The notes below the pieces were generated by a model. The model had not been told where the DNA came from and did not search any database. It saw only the letters and a program-made list of their open reading frames with translations. From positions 1 through 26,135 of the forward strand of contig CAXUFG010000049.1 of assembly GCA_964250265.1 (NCBI GenBank): a stretch of 26,135 nt of DNA. Reading direction: 5' to 3'. The stretch is from GCA-003244245 sp964250265. Its GTDB lineage: Bacteria; Actinomycetota; Actinomycetes; Mycobacteriales; Pseudonocardiaceae. Below, one piece after another: positions 15,836-23,917 of this stretch (position 1 is the first letter of the stretch; each line of letters opens with the position of its first letter). A program made the position numbers and the translations under genes.

Positions 15836-17073
15836 CCGCGCAACGACGGGCCCGGATACCACCAGAATCCCGCAGCGACGCCACTCACCCCCGGCAAGAC
15901 TGGTCCGTTGAGGTAGCACGATCCGCATCGGCTGACGCCGGCGGGCTGGATCACGAATTGCTTGGGGATTTCCTGGACCGGCTCGCCGCACATGGTCCCG
16001 AACACGACTGGGATCGCCACACCCACGCCGCGTTCGCAGCCTTGGGGGCTCGTGCGGCGGAGCAGGGTGTGGTATTGCGCGCCCTGGTGGATCTCTACCT
16101 GTCCGCAGCGTGGCGGGCGTGGCCACAGTTGCCGGCAGTCGCCGGGGACAGCGCCACCGCCGTTCGCGCGGCGGGGCAGCGGGTACTGCGCGCGTGCGAC
16201 GATGTGGTCGCCGCACTGGCCGAGGGTTATACCTCCGCCGGACGTGCCGTGGTGCGCCGCGAGGAGGCGATGCGCCGGGAATTCGTCGATGACCTGCTGG
16301 CCGGCACCAGCGATCCGGCGGGCCTGCTAGGGCGCGCGCAGTCCTACGGCCTGCAGCTGGCCGGCGAACATGCTGTGCTGCTCGGCCGCGCCGCGACCCC
16401 GTTCCAGGAGACCAGCCCGCTGCTCGCGGAGTTATCCGCCGCGCTCGCAGGCCCACTCGAAGCGCTGATCACGACTCGGGACGGCGAGCTGGTTATCGTG
16501 CTGCCAGCGCGGTCCCCGCAGGCTCTGGACAACGCGCTCAGCGCGGCACACCGCACTCTGACCTCGGACACACGGCGAACTCGGGAGGTGTGGCTCGTGC
16601 TGGGGCGGCCCTATCCGGGACCGTCGGGGGTCGCCCACTCGTTCACCGAGGCGCGCACCGTGCTGGATCTGGCGCGCCGCCTGCAATTGCCCGAGCGCGT
16701 CGTGCGTGCCGAAGACCTCCTCGTCTACCAGGTCCTGCTGCGAGACCGCGCCGCGCTGTGCGAGCTCATTGACAGCGTGCTCAGCCCGCTGCGCCAAGCT
16801 CGCGGCGGTGCCAGACCGCTGCTGGACACCCTTGAGGCCTACCTCGGTAGCGGTGGGAACACCACCCGCACCGCGCAGCGGCTGCACCTGTCAGTGCGCA
16901 CGATCACCTACCGGCTCGACCGCATCGCCGGCCTGACCGGACTGCACGCCGCCAACCCCACCCACCGTTACACCCTGCACACCGCGGTACTCGGCGCCCG
17001 CGCTCTTGGCTGGCCCGACAACACCCAGGCCGTTGCCGACTTCCGGCAACAAAGCCAGCCAGATTATGGCTGA
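15832..17073 (+). CDS. PucR-type transcriptional regulator
   Basis: A 413-residue DNA-binding regulator. The C-terminal PucR helix-turn-helix domain (HTH_30) is clear from LLDTLEAYLGSGGNTTRTAQ through LHLSVRTITYRLDRIAGLTG, with the family's invariant SVRTITYRLDRI. The middle, about 190-310, resembles the GGDEF-like CdaR domain. The N-terminal part is a helical sensory-type region with no assigned ligand. PucR/CdaR regulators usually control genes for nitrogen or sugar-acid metabolism and often their own neighbours. GTG 15832 overlaps the peptidase stop by GTGA, so it is translationally coupled. The next gene starts 81 bp downstream. It is a good candidate for controlling the ectB-synthetase operon, by position only. 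Confidence 0.88.
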   Translation: MTAQRRARIPPESRSDATHPRQDWSVEVARSASADAGGLDHELLGDFLDRLAAHGPEHDWDRHTHAAFAALGARAAEQGVVLRALVDLYLSAAWRAWPQLPAVAGDSATAVRAAGQRVLRACDDVVAALAEGYTSAGRAVVRREEAMRREFVDDLLAGTSDPAGLLGRAQSYGLQLAGEHAVLLGRAATPFQETSPLLAELSAALAGPLEALITTRDGELVIVLPARSPQALDNALSAAHRTLTSDTRRTREVWLVLGRPYPGPSGVAHSFTEARTVLDLARRLQLPERVVRAEDLLVYQVLLRDRAALCELIDSVLSPLRQARGGARPLLDTLEAYLGSGGNTTRTAQRLHLSVRTITYRLDRIAGLTGLHAANPTHRYTLHTAVLGARALGWPDNTQAVADFRQQSQPDYG

Positions 17074-17154
17074 GAACCCGCGCGCAGCACGCCTACGCCG
17101 CACGAACACTGGTTATTGGGGGGAGCAGCACCAGCACGAGGGAGGGACATAACC

Positions 17155-17304
17155 ATGGCATCACTGGTCAGCCGTATCACCAGACTGCTGCAGAGCCCCC
17201 AAGGGCAGCGACTCACCGACCGCGCGCAGCAGCTCGCCCGCGACCCAAACACCCGCCGCAAGGTCGAAGACTTGCGTAGTCGTCTGTTGAGGAAACGTGG
17301 ATGA
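17155..17304 (+). CDS. Small basic helical protein coupled to ectB
   Basis: A 49-residue protein. ATG 17155 has a strong ribosome site, GGAGGG, about 8 nt upstream, and the stop overlaps the aminotransferase start by ATGA (17301-17304). These two signs make a real, translated gene very likely. The sequence is rich in Arg, Lys and Gln (SPQGQRLTDRAQQLARDP, then TRRKVEDLRSRLLRKRG) and should form two amphipathic helices, with no membrane segment or cysteine. Similar short SPQG-containing basic proteins occur in actinobacteria without known function. It is not MbtH-like: it lacks the MbtH Trp and NxExQ-type motifs. It might couple translation, assist the synthetase, or bind nucleic acid; none of these is shown. 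The 81 bp before it could hold a promoter for the 17.1-22.7 kb genes. Confidence 0.8.
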   Translation: MASLVSRITRLLQSPQGQRLTDRAQQLARDPNTRRKVEDLRSRLLRKRG

Positions 17305-18566
17305 CAGAGATTTTCCAGCGTCGGGAGTCGGTGGTGCGAAGTTACTGCCGTAGCTTCAGCGCAGTGCTCACCAGCGCGCAGGGCAGCATGGTGCGAGACA
17401 GTGAAGGCCGGCAATACATCGATTTTCTAGCGGGTGCGGGTGCGCTGAACTACGGCCACAACGACCCGGACATGAAGCGCGCGCTGCTTGAATATATTTC
17501 CTGTGATGGCATCGCGCATGGTCTCGATCTGCACACCGACGCCAAACGCGCCTTCCTGGAGGAATTCGAGGCCCTGGTGCTGCGCCCGCGTGTGATGGAC
17601 CATCGGGTTCAGTTCACCGGACCGACCGGTACCAACGCGGTAGAGGCCGCGCTCAAGCTCGCCCGGAAGGCAACCGGGCGCACTAACGTCATTGCCTTTA
17701 CCCGTGGTTTCCACGGGCTGTCTCTGGGAGCTCTGGCCGCCACCGCAAGCGCCGGAATGCGAGGCGGACCGGTCATTCCCCTGTCCGGGGTGTCCCGGAT
17801 GCCTTTCGACGGCTACTTCGGGCCGGGAGTCGACACCGCCGAGATGCTCGCCTCAATGTTGGCAGACCCCTCCAGTGGTCTGGACGCTCCGGCCGCGATC
17901 CTGTTGGAGACGGTGCAGGGCGAGGGTGGGCTCAACGCGGCTTCACCTCGGTGGCTGCGCCGGATTGCCGCGCTCGCCGCAGAGCATGGTGCTCTCCTTA
18001 TCGTCGACGACATCCAGGCCGGCTGCGGCCGCGTCGGGACATTCTTCAGTTTCGAAACCGCTGGTATCGTGCCCGATATCGTCGTGCTCTCCAAGTCGTT
18101 GTCTGGATTTGGCCTGCCGATGTCGGTGGTGTTGGTGCGGCCCGAATCAGACGTCTGGCAGCCCGGGGAGCACACTGGAACCTTCCGCGGGAATGCGCAC
18201 GCCTTCGTCACCGCCACCATTGCGTTGCGGAAGTTCTGGTCGAACAACGAGTTCATGCAGGATGTGGCTCGGCGAGCCGATCTCGTCACACGCAGGTTGA
18301 CCGAAATAGCGCAAGATATTCCCGGGGCCACGATCAAGGGGCGGGGAATGATGCAAGGCATCGAGGTCGATCCGCGGCTCGCGACCCGAATCCGGCGAAC
18401 GTGTGTCCGCAATGGCCTGATCATCGAGGCCGCCGGACCACGGGATGAAGTAGTCAAGGTACTCGCGCCACTCACTACGCCGGACCACCTGCTCGATCTG
18501 GGCCTGGGGATCCTGGCCGACGCTGCGTTCGCGGCGACCAGATCGCCGGTCGAGATCTCGGCGTAA
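17301..18566 (+). CDS. ectB: L-2,4-diaminobutyrate aminotransferase, EctB type
   Basis: PLP-dependent class III aminotransferase that makes L-2,4-diaminobutyrate from L-aspartate 4-semialdehyde with an amino donor such as glutamate. It follows the EctB pattern closely: FQRRESVVRSYCRSF at the start, DFLAGAGALNYGHN, HGLDLHTDAKRAFLE, and QFTGPTGTNAVEAALKLAR. Further on are LLETVQGEGGLN, IVDDIQAGCGR (D236 and Q239 for PLP), VLSKSLSGFGLPMS with the Schiff-base Lys265, and HTGTFRGN. At 421 residues it is full length. No ectA or ectC lies nearby, so the product is not obviously meant for ectoine. The start is ATG 17301, in the ATGA overlap with the small gene. The synthetase starts 33 bp downstream, in the same operon. 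Sampled stretches have somewhat lower GC than the synthetase gene. Confidence 0.93.
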   Translation: MTEIFQRRESVVRSYCRSFSAVLTSAQGSMVRDSEGRQYIDFLAGAGALNYGHNDPDMKRALLEYISCDGIAHGLDLHTDAKRAFLEEFEALVLRPRVMDHRVQFTGPTGTNAVEAALKLARKATGRTNVIAFTRGFHGLSLGALAATASAGMRGGPVIPLSGVSRMPFDGYFGPGVDTAEMLASMLADPSSGLDAPAAILLETVQGEGGLNAASPRWLRRIAALAAEHGALLIVDDIQAGCGRVGTFFSFETAGIVPDIVVLSKSLSGFGLPMSVVLVRPESDVWQPGEHTGTFRGNAHAFVTATIALRKFWSNNEFMQDVARRADLVTRRLTEIAQDIPGATIKGRGMMQGIEVDPRLATRIRRTCVRNGLIIEAAGPRDEVVKVLAPLTTPDHLLDLGLGILADAAFAATRSPVEISA

Positions 18567-18599
18567 CTTCCGCCGTACGGGTGTGGGGGCACGCACCGA

Positions 18600-21500
18600 A
18601 TGGATATGACGCGCACGCCGAGCACGGTGCTCGAGGGTGGCACGCTGGTGCTCCCACGGGTGCAGGACCGCTCGCAAGATCGGGTGCTGGTCGCGGAGGG
18701 CTGCGCACAGCACCCGCGCACGCGCCCTGGCGAGCGGCTACATCACGTGTTCGAGCAGCGCTGCGACTCCAGCCCTGCGCGGCTCGCGGTGGACGCCGAG
18801 GACGTCGCGCTGACCTTTGACGAGCTCGACCAGCGGGCCAACCAGTTGGCCCGCTATCTACTTGTCCGGGGCGCCCGCGCCGGGGATCGGATTGCGCTGC
18901 TCCTCGAGGAGCCGGTGCAGTCCTATCTCGCGATGCTGGCCGTAATGAAGATCAACGCGGCGTATGTCCCGCTGGATGTCGGCTTCCCCGCCGACCGGAT
19001 GCGATACATCATCTCCGACGCGAACGTGCGCATGGTGCTGACGCTGGCAACAGCGCGCGAGCGGGTCGAGGGTCCGGATGGCTTAGACAGCATCGAGCTG
19101 GTCTGGATCGACGAGGCTAGCGAACACATCGCCGCCCAGGACCCCACCAGGCTCACCGACGCCGAGCGCGGCGATCCGGTCGACGAGCTGGTGTACATCA
19201 TCTACACCTCGGGATCCACCGGCCGGCCCAAGGGCGTGGCTGTCAACCATCCGAGCATCTGCAACTTCGTCCGGGTCGCCGCTGAGGTCTACGGCATCCG
19301 CGCCCAGGACCGGGTCTACCAGGGGATGACGATCGCCTTCGACTTCTCCGTCGAGGAGATCTGGGTGCCGTGGGTGGCCGGTGCGGCGCTGGTGCCCAGA
19401 CCAGCCGGATACCGCCTGCTGGGCCAGGAACTGCACACATTCCTGGCTCAGCACCGGGTCACTGCGCTGTGCTGCGTGCCGACGCTGCTCGCCACGATCG
19501 AGGAAGACCTGCCGGAGCTGCGTTTCCTGCTGGTATCAGGCGAAGCGTGCCCGCAAGACCTGATCGCGCGCTGGTACCAGCCCGATCGACGCTTCCTCAA
19601 CGTGTACGGGCCGACCGAGGCCACTGTCACCGCAACCTGGGCCGTGCTGCACCCGGACCGGGCAGTGACCATCGGCGTCCCGCTGCCCACGTACTCCGTG
19701 GTCATCCTCGACCCGGACGACCCTTACCGCGCGCTGCCGGCTGGTGAGATCGGTGAGATCGGGATCGCCGGTATCGGACTGGCCGCGGGTTATGTGAACC
19801 GTGCGGACCTGACCGGCGCAGCGTTCATCCCGGACATCCTCGGGATCCCGGCCAACCCGTCTGGGCGGATCTACCGAACCGGCGACCTGGGGCGGGTCAC
19901 CAGCGATCGAGAGATTGAGTATCACGGTCGGGTCGACCTGCAGGTCAAGGTCCGCGGCTACCGCGTCGAGCTGACCGAGATCGAGTCGGTGCTGCTGCGG
20001 GTACCTGGGATCACGGCTGCGGTGGTCGAGACCCACAGTCCCGAGCCTGGCACCGTCGAGCTGGTGGGCTACTACGCCCTGCGCGGTGATACCGCATCGA
20101 TCGACCCTGAAATGATCTACGCCGAGCTGCGCAGGCGGCTTCCCGCGTACATGGTGCCCGCCTACCTCGAGCGGCTCGACGCCATCCCCTTGACCACCAA
20201 CAACAAGGCCGACCGAAAGAGCCTGCCCGCGCCCACCCGGCGCGCTGCACCGACCGGCAACCACGTAGCGCCGGCCACTGCGGCCGAGCGGACGCTCGCC
20301 ACGGTGCTCGCGCAGGTAATGCAGGTAGACCAGCTGTCAGTGGACAGCCACTTCTTCGATGAACTCGGCGCGAGCTCGCTGCTGATGACCGGGTTCTCGG
20401 CGCAGGTCCGCAAGCAGACCGACTTGCCACCGATCTCCATCAAGGACATCTACCTGCACCCCACAGTGCGAGGGCTGGCGCGGGTCCTGGGCGATGCCGT
20501 CCCGACCGGGCCGGCGGCCGACCCCGCCCCGGTAACCCGGACCAGCGGCGTCGGCTACGTGCTGGTCGGAGTGGCGCAACTGCTGTGGATACTGCTCGCT
20601 GCCTGCGCCGGCGGGCTGTTGCTCGACTGGGCTTTCCGGTGGATCTCCGCCGGCGTGGGCGCTCTGGCGATCTACCAGCGGGGGGTGATGGTCGCTGCCG
20701 GCACCTTCGCCGGATTGTGCGTCCTGCCGATCCTGGCAAAATGGTTGCTAGTCGGGCGTTGGAAACAGACCGAGATCCGGCTGTGGAGCCTCGCCTATCT
20801 CCGGTTCTGGCTGGTCAAGGGGCTCATCCGGGTCAACCCGATGGTGTTGTTCGCCGGCTCCCCGCTCTATGTCCTCTACCTGCGGGCGCTCGGCATGAGG
20901 ATCGGCAAGAACGTGGTGATCTTGGCGAGTACCGTGCCGGTGGCCACCGACCTGATCACCATCGGCGATGGCACCATCATCCGCCGGGGCTGCTCGTTCA
21001 CCGGCTACCGGGCCGTGGCCGGCCGGCTGCAGACCGGCCCGGTTACCCTCGGCTCGGACGTGCTGGTCGGCGAGAACACCGTGCTCGACATCGGCACCAC
21101 GATGGGCGATGGCGCTCAGCTTGGCCACAGCTCGTCGTTGCACACCGGGCAGTCGGTGCCGGCCGGGCACCGCTGGCACGGCTCACCGGCCGAGCCGTGC
21201 CGGGCGAACTACCGCACGGTCGGCCCGGCCCGATGCGGCAACGTACGCAAACTCGGCTACAGCCTGCTGCAACTGTTCGGCGTGCTCGCGTTGGGGTCGG
21301 CGGGGTTGGCCATCCTGGTGCTGGCGTTGACCACAGTTCCGCAACTGCTCGCACAGCTCGGCCCGGGGGCGCAGTTCCTGTCTAGCGGAGGCTTCTACCT
21401 TGCGGTCGTCCTCGTCGCGCTCGGTGCTGTCCTTGCTCCGCTGACGGCTGCGCTGGCGGTGATGATGACGATTCCCCGGCTCCTCGCGCCGCTCGTCAGG

Positions 21501-22712
21501 CCGGGCCGGGTGTACCCGCTCTACGGGATCCATTTCATCATTCAGCAGTTGATTACCGGCTTGAGCAACTCCAGGTTTTTCACGCTGCTGCTCGGTGACA
21601 GCTCGTTCATCGTGGCCCTCGTGCGCGGGTTGGGCTATGACCTGTCCCGGGTCGAGCAGACCGGATCGAACTTCGGCACCCAGCTGCGCCATGACTCCCC
21701 GCTGCTCACCGCGGTGGGCACCGGGACCATGGTCTGTGACGGCCTGTCGATCATGAATGTCGACGTCTCGAACACCTCCTTCCGGGTCCGCCCGGTGAAG
21801 CTCGGTGCGCGGAACTTCGTCGGAAACGACGTGGCCTTCCCAGCCGACGCCCGTATCGGCGACAACTGCCTGCTCGCCACCAAGGTGATGATCCCGATCG
21901 ACGGCCCGGTCCGGCAGGACGTCGGCCTGCTCGGCTCACCGCCCTTCGAGATCCCCAGGACCACGTCACGCGACACCGTTCCCGGCTACCCCCCTACCCC
22001 GGACGAGCTGCCCCGCCGCCTGGCCGCCAAGAACCGGCACAATGCCGGCGCCATCACCGCCGTGCTGTTCCTGCGCCTGGTCGGGTTGTTCGCCGGCCTG
22101 CTGCTGATCGCGATCGCCGTTGACCTGTGGACACAGTTCGGCGCGTTCGCCATCGCGGCCGCGCTGGTCGCCGTCCCGCTTGCACTCACCGTCTACTCGG
22201 CGCTGCTGGAGCGGGCCGTGCTGGGATTCCGGCCGCTGACGCCGCAGCTCTGCTCGATCTACGATCGCTACTTCTGGCACCACGAGCGGCTGTGGAAGTT
22301 CTACATCAGCCCGCCGCTGCGGGGCACCCCGTTCACGAACCTGATCTGGCGACTGGCGGGCCTGCGAATCGGCCGCCGGGTGTTCGACGACGGCTGCATC
22401 ATCCCGGAGAAGACCCTCGTCACCATCGGCGATGACGCGGTGCTCAACGCCGGCAGTGTCATCCAATGCCACTCGCTGGAAGATGGCATCTTCCAGTCCG
22501 GCTACACCTCCCTCGGGGCCGGCGCCTGCGTGGGCATCAAGACCTTCGTGCACTTGGGGGTCACCATGGGCGACGGCGCGATGCTCGATGCCGACGCCTT
22601 CCTCCTGAAAGGCGAGGAGATCGCGCCACACGGGCACTGGCGTGGCAACCCCGCAAGCTCTCAGCTGGGCGCTCAGCGTGCCAGCCGGGCAGCGACGGCG
22701 TCCCAGACGTAG
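18600..22712 (+). CDS. Pls/PosA-type membrane NRPS, predicted homopoly(amino acid) synthetase
   Basis: A 1370-residue single-module synthetase with the architecture of epsilon-poly-L-lysine synthetase. The adenylation domain (about 45-545) has YIIYTSGSTGRPKG (A3), AFDFSVEEIW (A4), NVYGPTEATV (A5), YRTGDLGRV (A7), GRVDLQVKVRGYRVELTEIE (A8) and NNKADRK with K536 (A10). In the A4 pocket region D248 aligns with the conserved Asp that binds the amino group, and E252 is acidic. The carrier domain (about 560-630) has FFDELGASSL with Ser593 for phosphopantetheine. Six membrane segments follow: about 651-677, 684-714, 886-912, 931-957, 1151-1175 and 1181-1203. They flank three hexapeptide beta-helix domains at about 750-865, 1035-1115 and 1250-1350 (for example LGSDVLVGENTVLDIGTTMG). 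There is no condensation or thioesterase domain; in Pls the three C-terminal domains form the isopeptide bonds. Directly downstream of ectB. Confidence 0.92.
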   Translation: MDMTRTPSTVLEGGTLVLPRVQDRSQDRVLVAEGCAQHPRTRPGERLHHVFEQRCDSSPARLAVDAEDVALTFDELDQRANQLARYLLVRGARAGDRIALLLEEPVQSYLAMLAVMKINAAYVPLDVGFPADRMRYIISDANVRMVLTLATARERVEGPDGLDSIELVWIDEASEHIAAQDPTRLTDAERGDPVDELVYIIYTSGSTGRPKGVAVNHPSICNFVRVAAEVYGIRAQDRVYQGMTIAFDFSVEEIWVPWVAGAALVPRPAGYRLLGQELHTFLAQHRVTALCCVPTLLATIEEDLPELRFLLVSGEACPQDLIARWYQPDRRFLNVYGPTEATVTATWAVLHPDRAVTIGVPLPTYSVVILDPDDPYRALPAGEIGEIGIAGIGLAAGYVNRADLTGAAFIPDILGIPANPSGRIYRTGDLGRVTSDREIEYHGRVDLQVKVRGYRVELTEIESVLLRVPGITAAVVETHSPEPGTVELVGYYALRGDTASIDPEMIYAELRRRLPAYMVPAYLERLDAIPLTTNNKADRKSLPAPTRRAAPTGNHVAPATAAERTLATVLAQVMQVDQLSVDSHFFDELGASSLLMTGFSAQVRKQTDLPPISIKDIYLHPTVRGLARVLGDAVPTGPAADPAPVTRTSGVGYVLVGVAQLLWILLAACAGGLLLDWAFRWISAGVGALAIYQRGVMVAAGTFAGLCVLPILAKWLLVGRWKQTEIRLWSLAYLRFWLVKGLIRVNPMVLFAGSPLYVLYLRALGMRIGKNVVILASTVPVATDLITIGDGTIIRRGCSFTGYRAVAGRLQTGPVTLGSDVLVGENTVLDIGTTMGDGAQLGHSSSLHTGQSVPAGHRWHGSPAEPCRANYRTVGPARCGNVRKLGYSLLQLFGVLALGSAGLAILVLALTTVPQLLAQLGPGAQFLSSGGFYLAVVLVALGAVLAPLTAALAVMMTIPRLLAPLVRPGRVYPLYGIHFIIQQLITGLSNSRFFTLLLGDSSFIVALVRGLGYDLSRVEQTGSNFGTQLRHDSPLLTAVGTGTMVCDGLSIMNVDVSNTSFRVRPVKLGARNFVGNDVAFPADARIGDNCLLATKVMIPIDGPVRQDVGLLGSPPFEIPRTTSRDTVPGYPPTPDELPRRLAAKNRHNAGAITAVLFLRLVGLFAGLLLIAIAVDLWTQFGAFAIAAALVAVPLALTVYSALLERAVLGFRPLTPQLCSIYDRYFWHHERLWKFYISPPLRGTPFTNLIWRLAGLRIGRRVFDDGCIIPEKTLVTIGDDAVLNAGSVIQCHSLEDGIFQSGYTSLGAGACVGIKTFVHLGVTMGDGAMLDADAFLLKGEEIAPHGHWRGNPASSQLGAQRASRAATASQT

Positions 22713-23917
22713 GAGGCGAGCAGCGCCTTGGGACCCTCGGGTAGCTCGGTCTCCGCGCCATCGTCGCCGAGCAGCCAGCCCGTGTTGTGATGTCCCTCGA
22801 ACGCGCCGCCCTCCCCCACCGCGTTGACCACCAGCAGCTGGCAGCCCTTGCGGGCGAGCTTGGTCCGGCCATAGGTGAGCACATCGCCCGTGGAATCACC
22901 GGTCTCAGCCGCGAAGCCGACGACCACCTGGCCGCCCGAGCGGCGCAGGACCAGCTCGGCCAGGATGTCCGGGTTGACCACGAGAGACAACGGATCCGGA
23001 TTCGATCCAGATTTTTTGATCTTGCTGAGACGCTGCTCGGCCGGCCGGAAGTCGGCGACTGCGGCAGCCATCACCACCGCGTCGGCATCAGGCGCCGCCT
23101 TGAGTACCGCCTCCCACATCTGACCGGCGGTGCCTACCGGGATCACCTCGACCCCTGCCGGATCGGGCAGATCAGCCGTGTGCGCGGCGACCAGCGTGAC
23201 CCGAGCACCACGCTGGGCCGCGACACGGGCCAGCGCGTGGCCTTGCCGACCGGAGGACCGGTTGCCCAGGTAACGCACCGGGTCCAGCGGCTCGCGCGTG
23301 CCACCGGCGGAGATCACCACATGGAGCCCGGCGAGGTCCGCCGGCAGAGCATCCGCGCGGTGCAACAACACAGTGGCCAGTTCGACGATCTCGGCGGGCT
23401 CCGGCAGCCGCCCGGCACCTGAATCGGCACCGGTGAGCCGCCCCGACGCAGGCGCAGCGACGACGGTTCCGCGAGCGCGCAAGGTCGCGACGTTGTGCCG
23501 GGTGGCGGGATGTTCCCACATCTCGGTGTGCATCGCGGGTACCAGCAGAACCGGGCAACGGGCAGTGAGCAGGGTTGCGCAGAGCAAATCGTCGGCCCTG
23601 CCGTGGGCGGCGCGCGCCAGCAAGTCCGCGGTGGCCGGGGCGACCAGGACCAGATCGGCGGTCTGTCCCAGCCGCACGTGGGGCACCTCGGGGACATCTG
23701 CGAACACGTCGTGGTGCACAGGCAACCCGGAGAGCGCCTCCCACGTTGGCGCACCCACGAACTTCAGCGCTGCCTCGGTGGGAACGACCCGAACCTGGTG
23801 TCCCGCCTCGGTGAGGTGGCGGAGCACCTCACATACCTTGTAGGCGGCGATGCCGCCACCGATGCCGAGCACGACCCGTCGGGGTGAACCCGACCGGAGG
23901 AGCCCGGCTCGGGTCAC
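22673..23917 (-). CDS. coaBC: Bifunctional CoaBC (phosphopantothenoylcysteine synthetase/decarboxylase)
   Basis: Coenzyme A pathway enzyme that joins 4'-phosphopantothenate and cysteine (CoaB part) and decarboxylates the product to 4'-phosphopantetheine (CoaC part). The N-terminal flavoprotein has VVLGIGGGIAAYK, PHVRLGQTADLVLVAPATA, PAMHTEMWEHPATRHN and LTGADSGAGRLPEP. The C-terminal synthetase has ISAGGTREPLDPVRYLGN, RSSGRQG, AAAVADFRP, the catalytic-loop lysines KIKKSG, and VGFAAETG. At 414 residues it is full length. GTG 23917 overlaps the rpoZ stop by GTGA. Its 3' end overlaps the convergent synthetase gene by 40 bp. In many actinobacteria metK follows; here the accessory block does. CoA also supplies the phosphopantetheine arm needed by the synthetase next door, though that link is general. 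Confidence 0.95.
   Translation of the reverse strand: MTRAGLLRSGSPRRVVLGIGGGIAAYKVCEVLRHLTEAGHQVRVVPTEAALKFVGAPTWEALSGLPVHHDVFADVPEVPHVRLGQTADLVLVAPATADLLARAAHGRADDLLCATLLTARCPVLLVPAMHTEMWEHPATRHNVATLRARGTVVAAPASGRLTGADSGAGRLPEPAEIVELATVLLHRADALPADLAGLHVVISAGGTREPLDPVRYLGNRSSGRQGHALARVAAQRGARVTLVAAHTADLPDPAGVEVIPVGTAGQMWEAVLKAAPDADAVVMAAAVADFRPAEQRLSKIKKSGSNPDPLSLVVNPDILAELVLRRSGGQVVVGFAAETGDSTGDVLTYGRTKLARKGCQLLVVNAVGEGGAFEGHHNTGWLLGDDGAETELPEGPKALLASYVWDAVAARLAR

Noticed and set aside
17155..17304. Small gene as an MbtH-like NRPS helper
   Set aside because: It is shorter than MbtH proteins, has no tryptophan and lacks the conserved MbtH pattern; only the position next to an NRPS suggests it.
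17301..18566. Ectoine biosynthesis cluster
   Set aside because: Only ectB is present; no acetyltransferase (ectA), ectoine synthase (ectC) or hydroxylase is found on either side.
18600..22712. Ordinary multi-enzyme NRPS for a short peptide
   Set aside because: There is no condensation, epimerisation or thioesterase domain and no second module; the C-terminal half is membrane segments plus beta-helix domains, as in Pls.
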